64,000 nucleotides of DNA from Aedes albopictus (taxonomy: Eukaryota; Arthropoda; Insecta; Diptera; Culicidae): contig NC_085137.1 in the NCBI RefSeq assembly GCF_035046485.1, forward strand, positions 460,129,504 to 460,193,503, read 5' to 3'. The notes under the pieces were generated by a model. It was not told the DNA's origin and searched no databases. It saw nothing but the letters and a program-made list of their open reading frames with translations. The first letter of the stretch is position 1. Every line of letters starts with the position of its first letter. Shown here piece by piece: positions 21,683-34,119 of the stretch. The position numbers were made by a program, and so were the translations under genes.

Positions 21683-24600
21683 AAATTGTAGTTACAAGGA
21701 GTTCAAATACTTCATCATTTAAAAAATAAAAATAAAAGTGAAGTATGAAATATGGGCGATTAACAGTGTGACGAGCACCCAAGTGATCGTTGATATAGAA
21801 TTTTTACCGAACGATCATTCTATACAATTAGTATAGGTTTGAACCGCTCTCTGCTCGGTCGCCTTTGGTTGCTATTGTTTTTTTCAGAAGTATTAAATAA
21901 AAGTGAGTGAATATCATAAAATCCAACTTTATTTCGGCGTTTTGTAAAGAAAAGTTCTTGACCAAATCATCATGTTACAACAGGAATGGTTCAATGGAAG
22001 AATCATATATGATTATAATCCTGAGGAATTCCTCAAGATATTGCTTCAGGATTTTCTTAACAAATGCCATCAAGAATTTGAATTTATCCAGCAGTTTTCT
22101 CAGAAATTTATTTAATATTTTTCCAGGTTATTTTAATGTAGATATTCCAGCAGAAATTACCTTCGGAAAACTTGCAGTAATTCCGTTGGGAATACCTTCA
22201 GAAATTTTATCAATAATTCCTCCAGAAGTTGTATTACGAATTTTACCATGCATTCTTTTGAGAATATCCCCAGTAATTCTTTACAAATATCATTCTTAAT
22301 TCCACCAGAAATCCGTTTGAGAAGCTCCAGAAAATACTTTAAGAATTTCTCCGGGAATTCTTTCAAAAATTCCAATCAAGTTAAGAATCCTTTCCTTGAG
22401 GAATACCCTAAGAAATGTTTGGATAAATTTCTTCGAAAAATCCTTTAATGAATTCCTAAGGAATTACCGGAAAAAAATCTTTGAAAATTTCTGTAGGAAT
22501 ATCTTTGGAAGTTGCCAGAGGAATGCATTCGGAAATTTTAAAGGAATCAATTAAAATATAATTTCAGGAATTTATTTCGAAAATCCTTGAGGAATTCCAC
22601 CGGAAATTCCTTGACAAATTCTTCAGAAATTTCTTGAGGAATCCTTTCATTTCTAAAGCTTCGTGAGAAATTCCATAAGACATTCTTTCGAGAGTTCTTC
22701 TACGATTTCCTTTAGAAGATTCTTCGGGAATTCCTTGAGGAATTTCTTTGAAATAGATTTAGAATATTCCTTGAGGAACTCCTTCGGAGTTTTCGTGAGA
22801 AATTCTTCCGAAAATTCCTTGAGGAATACCTTCAAAAATTCTTTGAGGTATTCATCCGGAAATTTCTGTGAGAATTCCTTCCCAAATTCCTGAAACAATT
22901 CTTTCGAAAATATTGAAAAATATCCACTAAAAGTCTCATGAGATATCCCTTCTGGAATTCCATAAGGAATTTCTTTAAAAATATTTCAAAACTCCCTTGA
23001 AAAAAATATTTTGGAAACTCCAGAAGAAATGCTTTTTGTGATTTTTCATTTCCTAGGGGAACTCATTCGGAAATTCTTTGAAGATTTCCTTTAAAAATGC
23101 CTTGATAAGGAAAATTCGGAAATTGTTAAAGGAGTTCGTTTGGAAATTTTTTTGACATATGTCTGAAATGTCTTATGGAATACCTTCGGAAATTTCGTGA
23201 GAAATTGTTTGATAAGTTTGTTGAGAAATTTTTTCGTTTTTTTTATAAATCTTTACGAAATTCCTCGAGGAATTCCAGCGAAAGATCCTTGAGAAGTTTC
23301 TTCGGAAATTCCTCAAGAAATTCCTTCAAAAATGTATTGCGGAAATCCTACGAAAACTTGAGAAACTTCTTCAAACATTCCTTCAGAAACACGTTTGGGG
23401 ATTATGTGAGAAAATCCTAAGGATTTTTTTTGAGGACAACCGTCAAAAATTTTTGGAGGAATTCATTCGGAAATTTTTGGAGGTATTTCAAGGCAAATCG
23501 ATAAGAAATTTCTTTGGAAATTCCGGGAGGGATTTCTTTGGAAATTCGTAGAGGAATTCCTTCGGAAATTCAGGAGGAAATCCTTTGAAAATTCCAGGAG
23601 AAATTCCTGGACAAACTCCTCCGGAAAATCATGGAGGAATTCTTCGTGAAAATTCTGGAGGAATTTCCTCGGAAATTCTTGGTGGAATTCCTTTGAGAAT
23701 TCGTGGAGGATTTCCTTCGAGAATTCCTGGAGGAATTTCTTCGGAAATTCCTGGAGAAATTCCTTCGGAAATACCTGGAGAAATTCCTTCCTGAAATTTC
23801 TGGAGGAATTCCTTCGGAAATTAATGGAGGAATTCCTTCAGAAAATCCTTGAGCGATTCCTTCGCAAAAGTCCTGGAGGAATTCCTTCTGAAATTTATGA
23901 AGGAACTCCTTCGGAAATTCGTGAAGGAATTCCTGGAGAAATTCTTTCGAAAATTCCTGGTGGAATTCCTTCGGATATTCATGAAAGAATTCCTTCGGAA
24001 ATTCCGGCAGGAAATCCTTTGAAAATTCCATTGAAAATCCCTGAAGGAATTCCACCGGAAATTACTGCAGGAATTCCCTCGGAAATTCCAGGAAGAATTC
24101 CTTCGGAAATAGCTGGAAGATTTCCTTCGGAAATTCCAGGAGCAGTTCCTTCGGAAATTGCAGAAGGAATTTCTTTGAAAATTCCTGAAGGATGTCCTAC
24201 GGAAATTCCTGGAGAATTTCTTCCGGAAATTTCTGAAGAAATTCATCCGGAAATTCATGGAAGAATTTCTCAGGAAATTCCTGGAGGAATTCTTTTGAAA
24301 ATTCGTGGAGGAATTTCTTCAGAAATTCGTAAATGAATTCTTTCGGAAAATATCTGGAGCAATTCCTTCGGAAATTCATGGAGGAACTCCTTTGGAAAAT
24401 GCTTTAGGATGTCCTTCGCAAAATTCCTGGAGGAATTCCTTCGGAAATTCGTGGAGGGATTCCGTCGGAAAATTTCTGAAGAAATTCCTTTGGAAATTCA
24501 TGTAGGAATTCCTTCGGACATTCATGGAGGAATTCCTTCGGAATTTCAGTGGAAAAATTCTTTAAAAATTCCAAGAGGAATTCCTTTGAAAATTCCTAGA

Positions 24601-25314
24601 ATAATTTCTTCAGAAATTCTTGGAGGAATTCCTCCGGAAATTCATCGAGGAATTTCTTCGGAAATTCGTATAGGAATTCCGTCGGAAAATTTCTGGAGGA
24701 ATTCCTTCGGAAATTCATGGAGGCATTCCTTCGGAAAATCCTTTAGAAATTCGTTGGCAAAATTCCTGGAGGAATTTGTTCGGCAAATCATGGAGGAATT
24801 CCTTCGAAAATTCATGGAGGGATTTCTTCGAACATTCATGAAGGAATTCCTTCGGAAATTCCAGGAGGAAATCCTTTGAAAATCCCAAGAGGAATTCTCT
24901 TGAAAATTCCTGGAAGAATTCCTTCGGAAATTCCTGGAGGAATCCCTCCGGAAATTCCTAGAGTAATTCCTCCAGAAATTTGTGAAGGATTTTTTCCGAA
25001 ACTTCCTGGAAGAATTTCTCCGGAAGTTCCTGGAGGATTTCCCTCGGGAATTCCTGGAGGAATTGCCATGGAAATTCCTGGAGGAATTCTCTCGGAAATA
25101 CATGGAGATATTCATTCGGAAAATCCTTCGCAAAATTCCTGGTGGAATTACATCGGGAATTCATGGAGAAATTTCTTTGGAAATTTCCAAAGTAATTTCT
25201 CCAGGAATTTCCGACAGAATTTCTCCTGGAATTTCTGAAGGAATTCTTACTGGAATTTCAAAAAAAAAATCCTTTAGGAATTTCCAAAAGAGTTTCTCCA
25301 GGAATTTCCGAAAG
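21683..25314. repeat. Left arm of a ~3.4-kb inverted duplication
   Basis: It reads as the reverse complement of 26761-30044, from the shared outer segment 'agttacaaggagttcaaata' to the shared inner segment 'ccaaaagagtttctccagg'. Similarity is high even outside the 24-bp repeat (for example 'tcatatatgattataatcct' at about 22000 matches about 29925). It carries a 213-bp solo LTR plus 4-bp TSD missing from the other arm, and it is about 130 bp longer still because of smaller indels. A copy of 20.0-21.66 kb also recurs in the spacer at 25.3-26.2 kb. Confidence 0.85.
21767..21979. mobile_element. Solo LTR, 213 bp, with 4-bp TSD
   Basis: It starts TGTGAC and ends GTTACA (TG..CA termini), flanked by ACAG at 21763-21766 and 21980-21983. 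The right arm of the inverted duplication preserves the empty site as 'gcgattaACAGgaatggttc' (minus strand, near 29960), so the boundaries are proven by comparison inside this window. A 4-bp TSD suits Ty3/gypsy or BEL elements; the family is unknown. Confidence 0.85.
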
Positions 25315-26760
25315 TTCCAATGGAATTCGTCCAGCAATTTCCGATGGAATTCCTTCAGGAATGTTCGAAAGGAGGAATTTATTCGGAAATCCCAGGAGAA
25401 ATTCCTTTAGGAATTCCTGGAGGAAATCTTTCGAACATTCCTGAAGGAATTCCATCGGAAATTGCTGGACGAATCCCATTGGAAATTCCTGGAGGAATGC
25501 CTTTCATAATTCTTGGAGGAATCCCTTCGCAAATCCTGGAAGAATTCCTTTGGAAATTTCTGGAGAAATTCCTGAAGGACTTCGTTCGGAAATTACTGGA
25601 GGAATTCCATTGAAAATTCCTTGGCGAGGTTCTTCGAAAAATCTTGGATGAATACTTTCGGAAATTTCTGGAGGAATTCTTTCAGATACTCCGGGAGGAA
25701 TTCCTTCGGCAATTGCTGGACGAATTTCTGAAGAGATTCCTGGAGGAATTCATTCGGAAATTCCAGAAGGAATTTCTTTAGGAATTCCTGGAGGAATTCT
25801 TTCGGAAATTCCAGGAGGAATTGCTTCGGAAATTCCTGAAGCAATTCCTTCAAAAAATCCTGGAGGAATTCCTTAAAAAATCCAGAAGGAATTCCTTCCA
25901 AAATTATTGGAGGAATCCCTTCGCAAATTCCTGGAAGAATTCCTTCGGAAATTCCTGAAGGGATTCGTTCGGAAATTCCTGAAGTAATTCCTTCGGAAAT
26001 TTCTGGAGGAATTCCTTCGGAAATTCCTTGGGGAGTTCCCTAGAAAAATCTTGGATGAATACCTCCGGAAATTTCTGGAGGAATTCTTTCAGAAATCTAT
26101 AGAGAAATTCCTGAGAAAATCCTTGGATGAATTCCTTAGGACATTCCTGGAAAAAAATCATTCTAAATTTCTTAGAGGAATGCTTTTCATGATTACTGGA
26201 GGAATTCCGTCTGAAATAACTGAACGATTTCCTTTGGTAATTCCAGGAGGAATTCCCTCGGAAATTGCTGGAATAATTTATTCGGAAATTACTGGAAGAA
26301 TTTCTTCGGAAATTCCTGGAAGTATTCTTTCGGAAAGTCTTTTTGGTTTTTATTTTTGGAAATTCCAAGAGAAATTCCCTCGAAAATTCATGGAGGAATT
26401 CCTTTACAAATTCCTTTAGGAATTCCTTCAAAAATTCCTGGAGGAATTCTTTCGGAAATTCCGGGAGGATTTCGTTCGGAAATTCCGGGAGGAATTCCTT
26501 CGGAAATTGCTGGACGAATTCGTTTGAAGATTCATGAAGGAATTCCTGCAGGAAATCTTTCTGAAATTCTTAGGGGAATTTCTTCGGAATTTCCTGGAGC
26601 AATCCCTCCGGAATCTCTTGGATGCATTCCTTCTGAAATTCGTGGAGCAATAATTTCGGAAATTCCTGGAGGAATTCCTTCGGAAATTCTTGGACGAATT
26701 TCTTAAAAAAATCCCGGAGGAATTCCATTGGAAATTCCTGGAGGAATCCCTTTGGAAATT
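25315..26760. repeat. Spacer between the inverted arms, duplicated 24-bp repeat
   Basis: 1446 bp of the same 24-bp repeat. 25315-25960 is close to 21030-21660, and 26040-26170 is close to 20025-20150 (shared 'cagaaatctatagagaaatt'), so the spacer is itself a segmental copy of the region left of the inverted duplication. Confidence 0.7.
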
Positions 26761-29700
26761 CTTTCGGAAATTCCTGGAGAAACTCTTTTGGAAATTCCTA
26801 AAGGATTTTTTTTTTAAATTCCAGGAAGAATTCCTTCACAAATTCCAGGAGAAATTCTGTCGGAAATTCCTGGAGAAATTACTTTGGAAATTTCCAAAGA
26901 AATTTCTCCATGAATTTCCGATGTAATTCCACCAGGAATTTTGCGAAGGATTTTCCGAATGAATACCTCCATGTATTTCCGAGAGAATTCCTCCAGGAAT
27001 TTCCATGGCAATTCCTCCAGGAATTTCCGAGGGAAATCCTCCAGGAACTTCCGGAGAAATTCCTCCAGGAAGTTTCGGAAAAAATCCTTCACAAATTTCT
27101 GGAGGAATTACTCTAGGAATTTCCGGAGGGATTCCTCGAGGAATTTCCGAAGGAATTCTTCCAGGAATTTTCAAGGGAATTCCTCTTGGGATTTTCAAAG
27201 GATTTCCTCCTGGAATTTCCGAAGGAATTCCTTCATGAATGTCCGAAGAAATCCCTCCATGAATTTTCGAAGGAATTCCTCCATGATTTGCCGAACAAAT
27301 TCCTCAGGGAATTTTGCCAAGGAATTTCTAAAGGATTTTCCGAATGAATGTCTCCATGAATTTCCGAAGGAATTCCTCCAGAAATTTTCCGACGGAATTC
27401 CTCTACGAATTTCCGAAGAAATTCCTCTACGAATTTCCGAAGAAATTCCTCGAGGAATTTCCGGAGGAATTCCTCCAAGAATTTCTGAAGAAATTCTTCT
27501 AGGAGTTTTCAAAGGAATTCCTCTTGGAATTTTTAAAGAATTTTTCCTCTGGAATTTCCGAAGAAATTCCTCCACGAATTTTCAAAGGAATTCCTCCAGG
27601 AATTTCCTGAGAAATTCCTCCATGAATTTCCGGATGAATTTCTTCAGAAATTTCCGGAAGAAATTCTCCAGGAATTTCCGAAGGAGATCCTTCAGGAATT
27701 TTCAAAGAAATCCCTTCTGCAATTTCCGAAGGAACTCCTCCTGGAATTTCCGAAGGAAATCTTGCAGCAATTTCCGAAGGAAATCTTCCTGGAATTTCCG
27801 AGGGAATTTCTGCAGTAATTTCCGGTGGAATTCCTGCAGTAATTTCCGGTGGAATTCCTCCAGGGATTTTCAAAGGAATTTCCTGCCGGAATTTCCGAAG
27901 GAATTCTTTCATGAATATCCGAAGGAATTCCGCCAGGAATTTTCGAAAGAATTTCTCCAGGAATTCCTTCACGAATTTCCGAAGGAGTTCCTTCATAAAT
28001 TTCAGAAGGAATTCCTCCAGGACTTTTGCGAAGGAATCGCTCAAGGATTTTCTGAAGGAATTCCTCCATTAATTTCCGAAGGAATTCCTCCAGAAATTTC
28101 AGGAAGGAATTTCTCCAGGTATTTCCGAAGGAATTTCTCCAGGAATTTCCGAAGAACTTCCTCCAGGAATTCTTGAAGGAAATCCTCCACGAATTCTCGA
28201 AGGAATTTCTCCAAGAATTTCCGAGGAAATTCCTCCAGAATTTTCACGAAGAATTCCTCCATGAGTTTCCGGAGGAGTTTGTCCAGGAATTTCCGTAGAA
28301 ATTCCTCCAGGAATTTCTCCTGGAATTTTCAAAGGATTTCCTCCTGAATTTCCGTAGGAATTCCTCTACGAATTTCCAAAGAAATCCCTCCCGGAATTTC
28401 CAAAGAAATTTCTTATCGATTTGCCTTGAAATAGCTCCAAAAATTTCCGAATGAATTACTCCAAAAATTTTTGACGGTTGTCCTCAAAAAATTTCCTTAG
28501 GATTTTCTCACATCATCCCCAAACGTGTTTCTGAAGGAATGTTTGAAGAAGTTTCTCAAGTTTTCGTAGGATTTCCGCAATACATTTTTGAAGGAATTTC
28601 TTGAGGAATTTCCGAAGAAACTTCTCAAGGATCTTTCGCTGGAATTCCTCGAGGAATTTCATAAAGATTCATAAAAAAAACCAAAAAATTTCTCAACGAA
28701 CTTATCAAACAATTTCTCACGAAATTTCCGAAGGTATTCCATAAGACATTTCAGACATATGTCAAAAAAATTTCCAAACGAACTTCTTTAACCATTTCCG
28801 AATTTTCCTTATCAAGGCATTTTTAAAGGAATTCTTCAAAGAATTTCCGAATGAGTTCCCCTAGGAAATAAAAAATCATAAAAAGCATTTCTTCTGGAAT
28901 TTTCAAAATATTTTTTTCAAGGAAGTTTTGAAATATTTTTAAAGAAATTCCTTATGGAATTTCAGAAGGGATATCTCATGAGACTTTTAGTGGATATTTT
29001 TCAATATTTTCGAAAGAATTGTTTCAGGAATTTGGGAAGGAATTCTCACAGAAATTTCCGGATGAATACCTCAAAGAATTTTTGAAGGTATTCCTCAAGG
29101 AATTTTTGGAAGAATTTCTCACGAAAACTCCGAAGGAGTTCCTCAAGGAATATTCTAAATCTATTTCAAAGAAATTCCTCAAGGAATTCCCGAAGAATCT
29201 TCTAAAGGAAATCGTAGAAGAACTCTCGAAAGAATGTCTTATGGAATTTCTCACGGAGCTTTAGAAATGAAAGGATTCCTCAAGAAATTTCTGAAGAATT
29301 TGTCAAGGAATTTCCGGTGGAATTCCTCAAGGATTTTCGAAATAAATTCCTGAAATTATTTTTTAATTGATTCCTTTAAGAATTTCCGAATGCATTCCTC
29401 TGGCAACTTCCAAAGATATTCCTACAGGAATTTCCGAAGGTATTCCTTTAGAAATTTTCAAAGATTTTTTTCCGGTAATTCCTTAGGAATTCATTAAAGG
29501 ATTTTTCGAAGAAATTTATCCAAACATTTCTTAGCGTATTCCTCAAGGAAAGGAATCTTAATTTGATTGGAATTTTTGAAAGAATTCCCGGAGAAATTCT
29601 AAAAGTATTTTCTGGAGCTTCTCAAACGGATTTCTGGTGGAATTAAGAATGATATTTGTAAAGAATTACTGAGGATATTCTCAAAAGAATGCATGGTAAA

Positions 29701-30044
29701 ATTCGTAATACAACTTCTGGAGGAATTATTGATAAAATTTCTGAAGGTATTCCCAACGGAATTACTGCAAGTTTTCCGAAGGTAATTTCTGCTGGAATAT
29801 CTATATTAAAATAACCTGGAAAAATATTAAAGAAATTTCTGAGAAAACTGCTGGATAAATTCAAATTCTTGATGGCATTTGTTAAGAAATTCCTGAAGCA
29901 ATATCTTGAGGAATTCCTCAGGATTATAATCATATATGATTCTTCCATTGAACCATTCCTGTTAATCGCCCATGTTTCATACTTCACTTTTATTTTTATT
30001 TTTTTTTATTGATGAAGTATTTGAACTCCTTGTAACTGCAATTT
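26761..30044. repeat. Right arm of the inverted duplication
   Basis: Reverse complement of the left arm without the solo LTR. The 411-codon ORF starting at 26941 is only the 24-bp repeat read through and has no non-repetitive domain. Confidence 0.85.
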
Positions 30045-30110
30045 GATTTTCAGTGTAAGGGTGCTCGGCTCCCCCTGGCCGAAAAGCTGGCTACGCCCTT
30101 GAAAGCAAAT

Positions 30111-30446
30111 ATAAAATTGGCATGTGTGCGCATGAAAAAAAAGCGTAGAGAAACCTATCACAATTAACCAATATGCGAAGATCCCTAAAATTGTGTTCTT
30201 TGGAAAATTAAAGGTAAGTGACAAATTATGTAACAGCTTCTTCAAAATCAGCCTAACATATCGTTACGGCAACGGAAGCAGGTTCAGATTTTTCAAAAAT
30301 GCGCAATTTCTCTTGTCTCTTGGAATTCATGGCCTACGGAAATATTTTTAAGGAAATCCTGAGTAATCAATAGTCAGAAAAAAATCAGATTAGCATGAGC
30401 ATAGTTGACCGAAAAATTCGTAGTACCGTAATCCAGGGTAACATTG
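30111..30446. other. Non-coding stretch with an orphan MITE terminus
   Basis: Flank of the giant element. 'taccgtaatccagggtaaca' at 30424-30443 is a lone terminus of the MITE family at 14601, immediately before the 13-bp satellite. Confidence 0.6.
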
Positions 30447-33400
30447 AATTTCCTAAAGGACAATCCTAAAGAAAATTCCTAAAGGACGTTCCTAAAGGAA
30501 ATTCACAAAGGAAATTTGTAAGGGAAATTCCGAAAGGAAATTCGTAAGGGAATTTCCGAAAGGAAATTCGTAAGGGAAATTCTGAAACGAAATTCCGAAA
30601 GGAAATTCCTAAAGGAAATTCGTAAGGGAAATTCCGAAAGGAAATTCATAAGGGAAATTCCGAAAGGAAATTCGTAAAGGAATTTCTGAAAGGAAATTCC
30701 AAAGGAAATTCCTAAAGGAAATTCCGAAAGGAAATTCCTAAAGGAAATTCCGAAAGGAAATTCCTGTAGGTAATTCCAAAAGGAAATTCCTAAAGGAAAT
30801 TCCAAAAGGAAATTCCTTAAGGAAGTTCCGAAAGGAAATTCCTAAAGGAAATTCCGAAAGAAAATTCCTAAAGGAAATTCCGAAAAGAAATTCCTCAAGG
30901 AAATTCCGAAAGGAAATTCCTAAAGGAAATTCCTAAAGGAAATTCCTAAAGTAAATTCCGAAAGGAAATTCCTAAAGGAAATTCCGAAAGGAAATTCCTA
31001 AAGGAAATTCTTAAGGGAAATTCCGAAAGGAAATTCATAAGGGAAATTCCAAAAGGAAATTCGTAAGGGAATTTCTGAAAGGAAATTCCAAAGGAAATTC
31101 CTAAAGGAAATTCCGAAAGGAAATTCCTAAAGGAAATTCCGAGAGGAAATTCCTGTAGGTAATTCCAAAAGGAAATTCCTAAAGGAAATTCCAAAAGGAA
31201 ATTCCTTAAGGAAGTTCCGAAAGGAAATTCCTAAAGGAAATTCCGAAAGAAAATTCCTAAAGGAAATTCCGAAAGGAAATTCCTATAGGAAATTCCGAAA
31301 GGAAATTCCTATAGGAAATTCCTAAAGGAAATTCCTAAAGGAAATTCCTAAAGGAAATTCCTAAAGGAAATTCCGAAAAGAAATTCCTCAAGGAAATTCC
31401 GAAAGGAAATTCCTAAAGGAAATTCCGAAAGGGAATTCCTAAAGGGAATTCCGAAAGGAAAATTCCTAAAGGAAATTCCTAGAGGGGATTCCTAAAGGAA
31501 ATCCCTAAAGGAAATTCCTAAAGGAAATTCTTAAAGGAAATTCCTTAAGGAAGTTCCGAAAGGAAATTCCTAAAGGAAATTCCGAAAGAAAATTCCTAAA
31601 GGAAATTCCGAAAAGAAATTCCTCAAGGAAATTCCGAAAGGAAATTCCTAAAGGAAATTCCTAAAGGAAATTCCTAAAGTAAATTCCGAAAGGAAATTCC
31701 TAAAGGAAATTCCGAAAGGAAATTCCTAAAGGAAATTCGTAAGGGAAATTCCGAAAGGAAATTCATAAGGAAAATTCCGAAAGGAAATTCGTAAGGGAAT
31801 TTCTGAAAGGAAATTCCAAAGGAAATTCCTAAAGGAAATTCCGAAATGAAATTCTAAAGGAAATTCCGAGAGGAAATTCCTGTAGGTAATTCCAAAAGGA
31901 AATTCCTAAAGGAAATTCCAAAAGGAAATTCCTTAAGGAAGTTCCGAAAGGAAATTCCTAAAGGAAATTCCGAAAGAAAATTCCTAAAGGAAATTCCGAA
32001 AGAAAATTCCTAAAGGAAATTCCGAAAGGAAATTCGTAAGGGAAATTCCGAAAGGAAATTCATAAGGGAAATTCCGAAAGGAAATTCGTAAGGGAATTTC
32101 TGAAAGGAAATTCCGAAAGGAAATTCCTATAGGAAATTCCGAAAGGAAATTCCTATAGGAAATTCCTAAAGGAAATTCCTAAAGGAAATTCCGAAAAGAA
32201 ATTCCTCAAGGAAATTCCGAAAGGAAATTCCTAAAGGAAATTCCGAAAGGAAATTCCGAAAGGAAATTCCGAAAGGAAATTCCTAAAGGAAATTCCGAAA
32301 GGAAATTCCTAAAGGAAATTCCGAAAGGAAAATTCCTAAAGGAAATTCCTAAAGGGAATTCCTAAAGGAAATCCCTAAAGGAAATTCCTAAAGGAAATTC
32401 TTAAAGGAAATTCCTAAAGGAAATTCCTAAAGGAAATTCCGAAAGAAAATTCCTAAAGGAAATTCCGAAAAGAAATTCCGAAAGGAAATTCCGAAAGGAA
32501 ATTCCTAAAGGAAATTCCTAAAGGAAATTCCTTAAGTAAATTCCGAAAGGAAATTCCTAAAGGAAATTCCGAAAGGAAAATTCCTAAAGGAAATTCCTAG
32601 AGGGGATTCCTAAAGGAAATCCCTAAAGGAAATTCCGAAAAGAAATTCCTCAAGGAAGTTCCGAAAGGAAATTCCTAAAGGAAATTCCGAAAGAAAATTC
32701 CTAAAAGAAATTCCGAAAAGAAATTCCTCAAGGAAATTCCGAAAGGAAATTCCTAAAGGAAATTCCTAAAGGAAATTCCTAAAGGAAATTCCTAAAGTAA
32801 ATTCCGAAAGGAAATTCCTAAAGGAAATTCCGAAAGGCAATTCCTAAAGGAAATTCGTAAGGGAAATTCCGAAAGGAAATTCATAAGGGAAATTCCGAAA
32901 GGAAATTCGTAAGGGAATTTCTGAAAGGAAATTCCAAAGGAAATTCCTAAAGGAAATTCCGAAAGGAAATTCCTAAAGGAAATTCCGAGAGGAAATTCCT
33001 GTAGGTAATTCCAAAAGGAAATTCCTAAAGGAAATTCCAAAAGAAAATTCCTTAAGGAAGTTCCGAAAGGAAATTCCTAAAGGAAATTCCGAAAGAAAAT
33101 TCCTAAAGGAAATTCCGAAAGGAAATTCCTATAGGAAATTCCTAAAGGAAATTCCTAAAGGAAATTCCGAAAAGAAATTCCTCAAGGAAATTCCGAAAGG
33201 AAATTCCTAACGGAAATTCCGAAAGGAAATTCCTAAAGGAAATTCCGAAAGGAAAATTCCTAAAGGAAATTCCTAAAGGGAATTCCTAAAGGAAATTCCG
33301 AAAGGAAATTCCTAAAGGAAATTCTTAAAGGAAATTCCTAAAGGAAATTCCTATAGGAAATTCCTAAAGGAAATTCCTAAAGGAAATTCCTAAAGGAAAT

Positions 33401-34110
33401 TCCTAAAGGAAATTCCTAAAAGAAATTCCTAAAAGAAATTACTAAAGGACATTCCTAAAGGAAATTCCTAAAGGACATTCCTAAAGGAAATTCCTAAAGG
33501 ATATTCCTAAAGGAAATTCCTAAAGAAAATCCCTAAAGGACATTCCTAAAGAAAATTCGTAAAGGACGTTCCTAAAAAAAATTTCTAAAGGAAAATCGCA
33601 AGGGAAATTCCGAAAGGAAATTCGTAAACAATATTCCTAAAAGAAAATCCTTAAAAGAAATTTCTAAAGGAAATTCCTGAACAAAATCCTTAGAGAAAAC
33701 TCCCAAAGAAAATTCCTGAAGAAAATTCCTAAAGAAAATTCCTGAAGGAAATTCCTAAAGAAAATACCTAAAGGGAATTTCTAAAGGAAATTCCTAAAGG
33801 AAATTCCTAAAGGAAATTCCTAAAGGAAATTCCGAAAGGAAATTCCTAAAGGAAATTCCGAAAGGAAATTCCCAAATAAAATTCCTAAAGGGAATTCTGA
33901 AAGGAAATCCGTAAGGGAAATTCCGAAAGGAAATTCGTAAGGGAAATTCCGAAAGGAAATTCCTAAAGGAAATTCCGAAAAGAAATTCCTCAAGGAAATT
34001 CTGAAAGGAAATTCCTAAAGGAAATTCCTAAAGGAAATTCCTAATGGAAATTCCTAAAGGAAATTCCTAAAGTAATTTCCGAAAGGAAATTCTGAAAGGA
34101 AATTCCTCTG
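30447..34110. repeat. 13-bp satellite (GGAAATTCCTAAA / GGAAATTCCGAAA)
   Basis: About 3.65 kb of a 13-bp unit, commonly alternating between the TAAA and GAAA versions (26-bp dimers). Higher-order structure is visible: near-identical blocks of about 250 bp recur near 30950, 31680 and 32795. A sub-variant with GTAAGGGAAATTCC occurs in clusters. 33420-33780 is more degenerate. All ORFs here (peptide pattern EFPLGISFRNFLS) are by-products. Confidence 0.93.
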
Positions 34111-34119
34111 GAAATTCTA

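Larger units (their letters stand above)
19632..30100. mobile_element. 10.5-kb satellite-bearing TIR element with 10-bp TSD
   Basis: The left terminus is AAGGGCGCAGCC and the right terminus is GGCTACGCCCTT, inverted with one mismatch and followed by G/C-rich subterminal runs ('gggggaggggg' and 'ggctccccctggcc'). GAAAGCAAAT is duplicated exactly at 19622-19631 and 30101-30110, marking one insertion event. The interior from about 19780 to 29980 is almost wholly a 24-bp repeat built from GGAATTCCTTC and GGAAATTCCTGGA, which reads as an eight-residue peptide (IPGGIPSE and equivalents) in most frames on both strands. No transposase, integrase or reverse transcriptase is present. It contains a large inverted duplication and a solo LTR. 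The terminal core GGCGTAGCC resembles that of the element at 3642-8124, so both may belong to one foldback-like group. Confidence 0.75.

Noticed and set aside
26941..28176. 411-codon ORF
   Set aside because: Entirely the 24-bp repeat; comparable frames exist on the opposite strand and in the other inverted arm.
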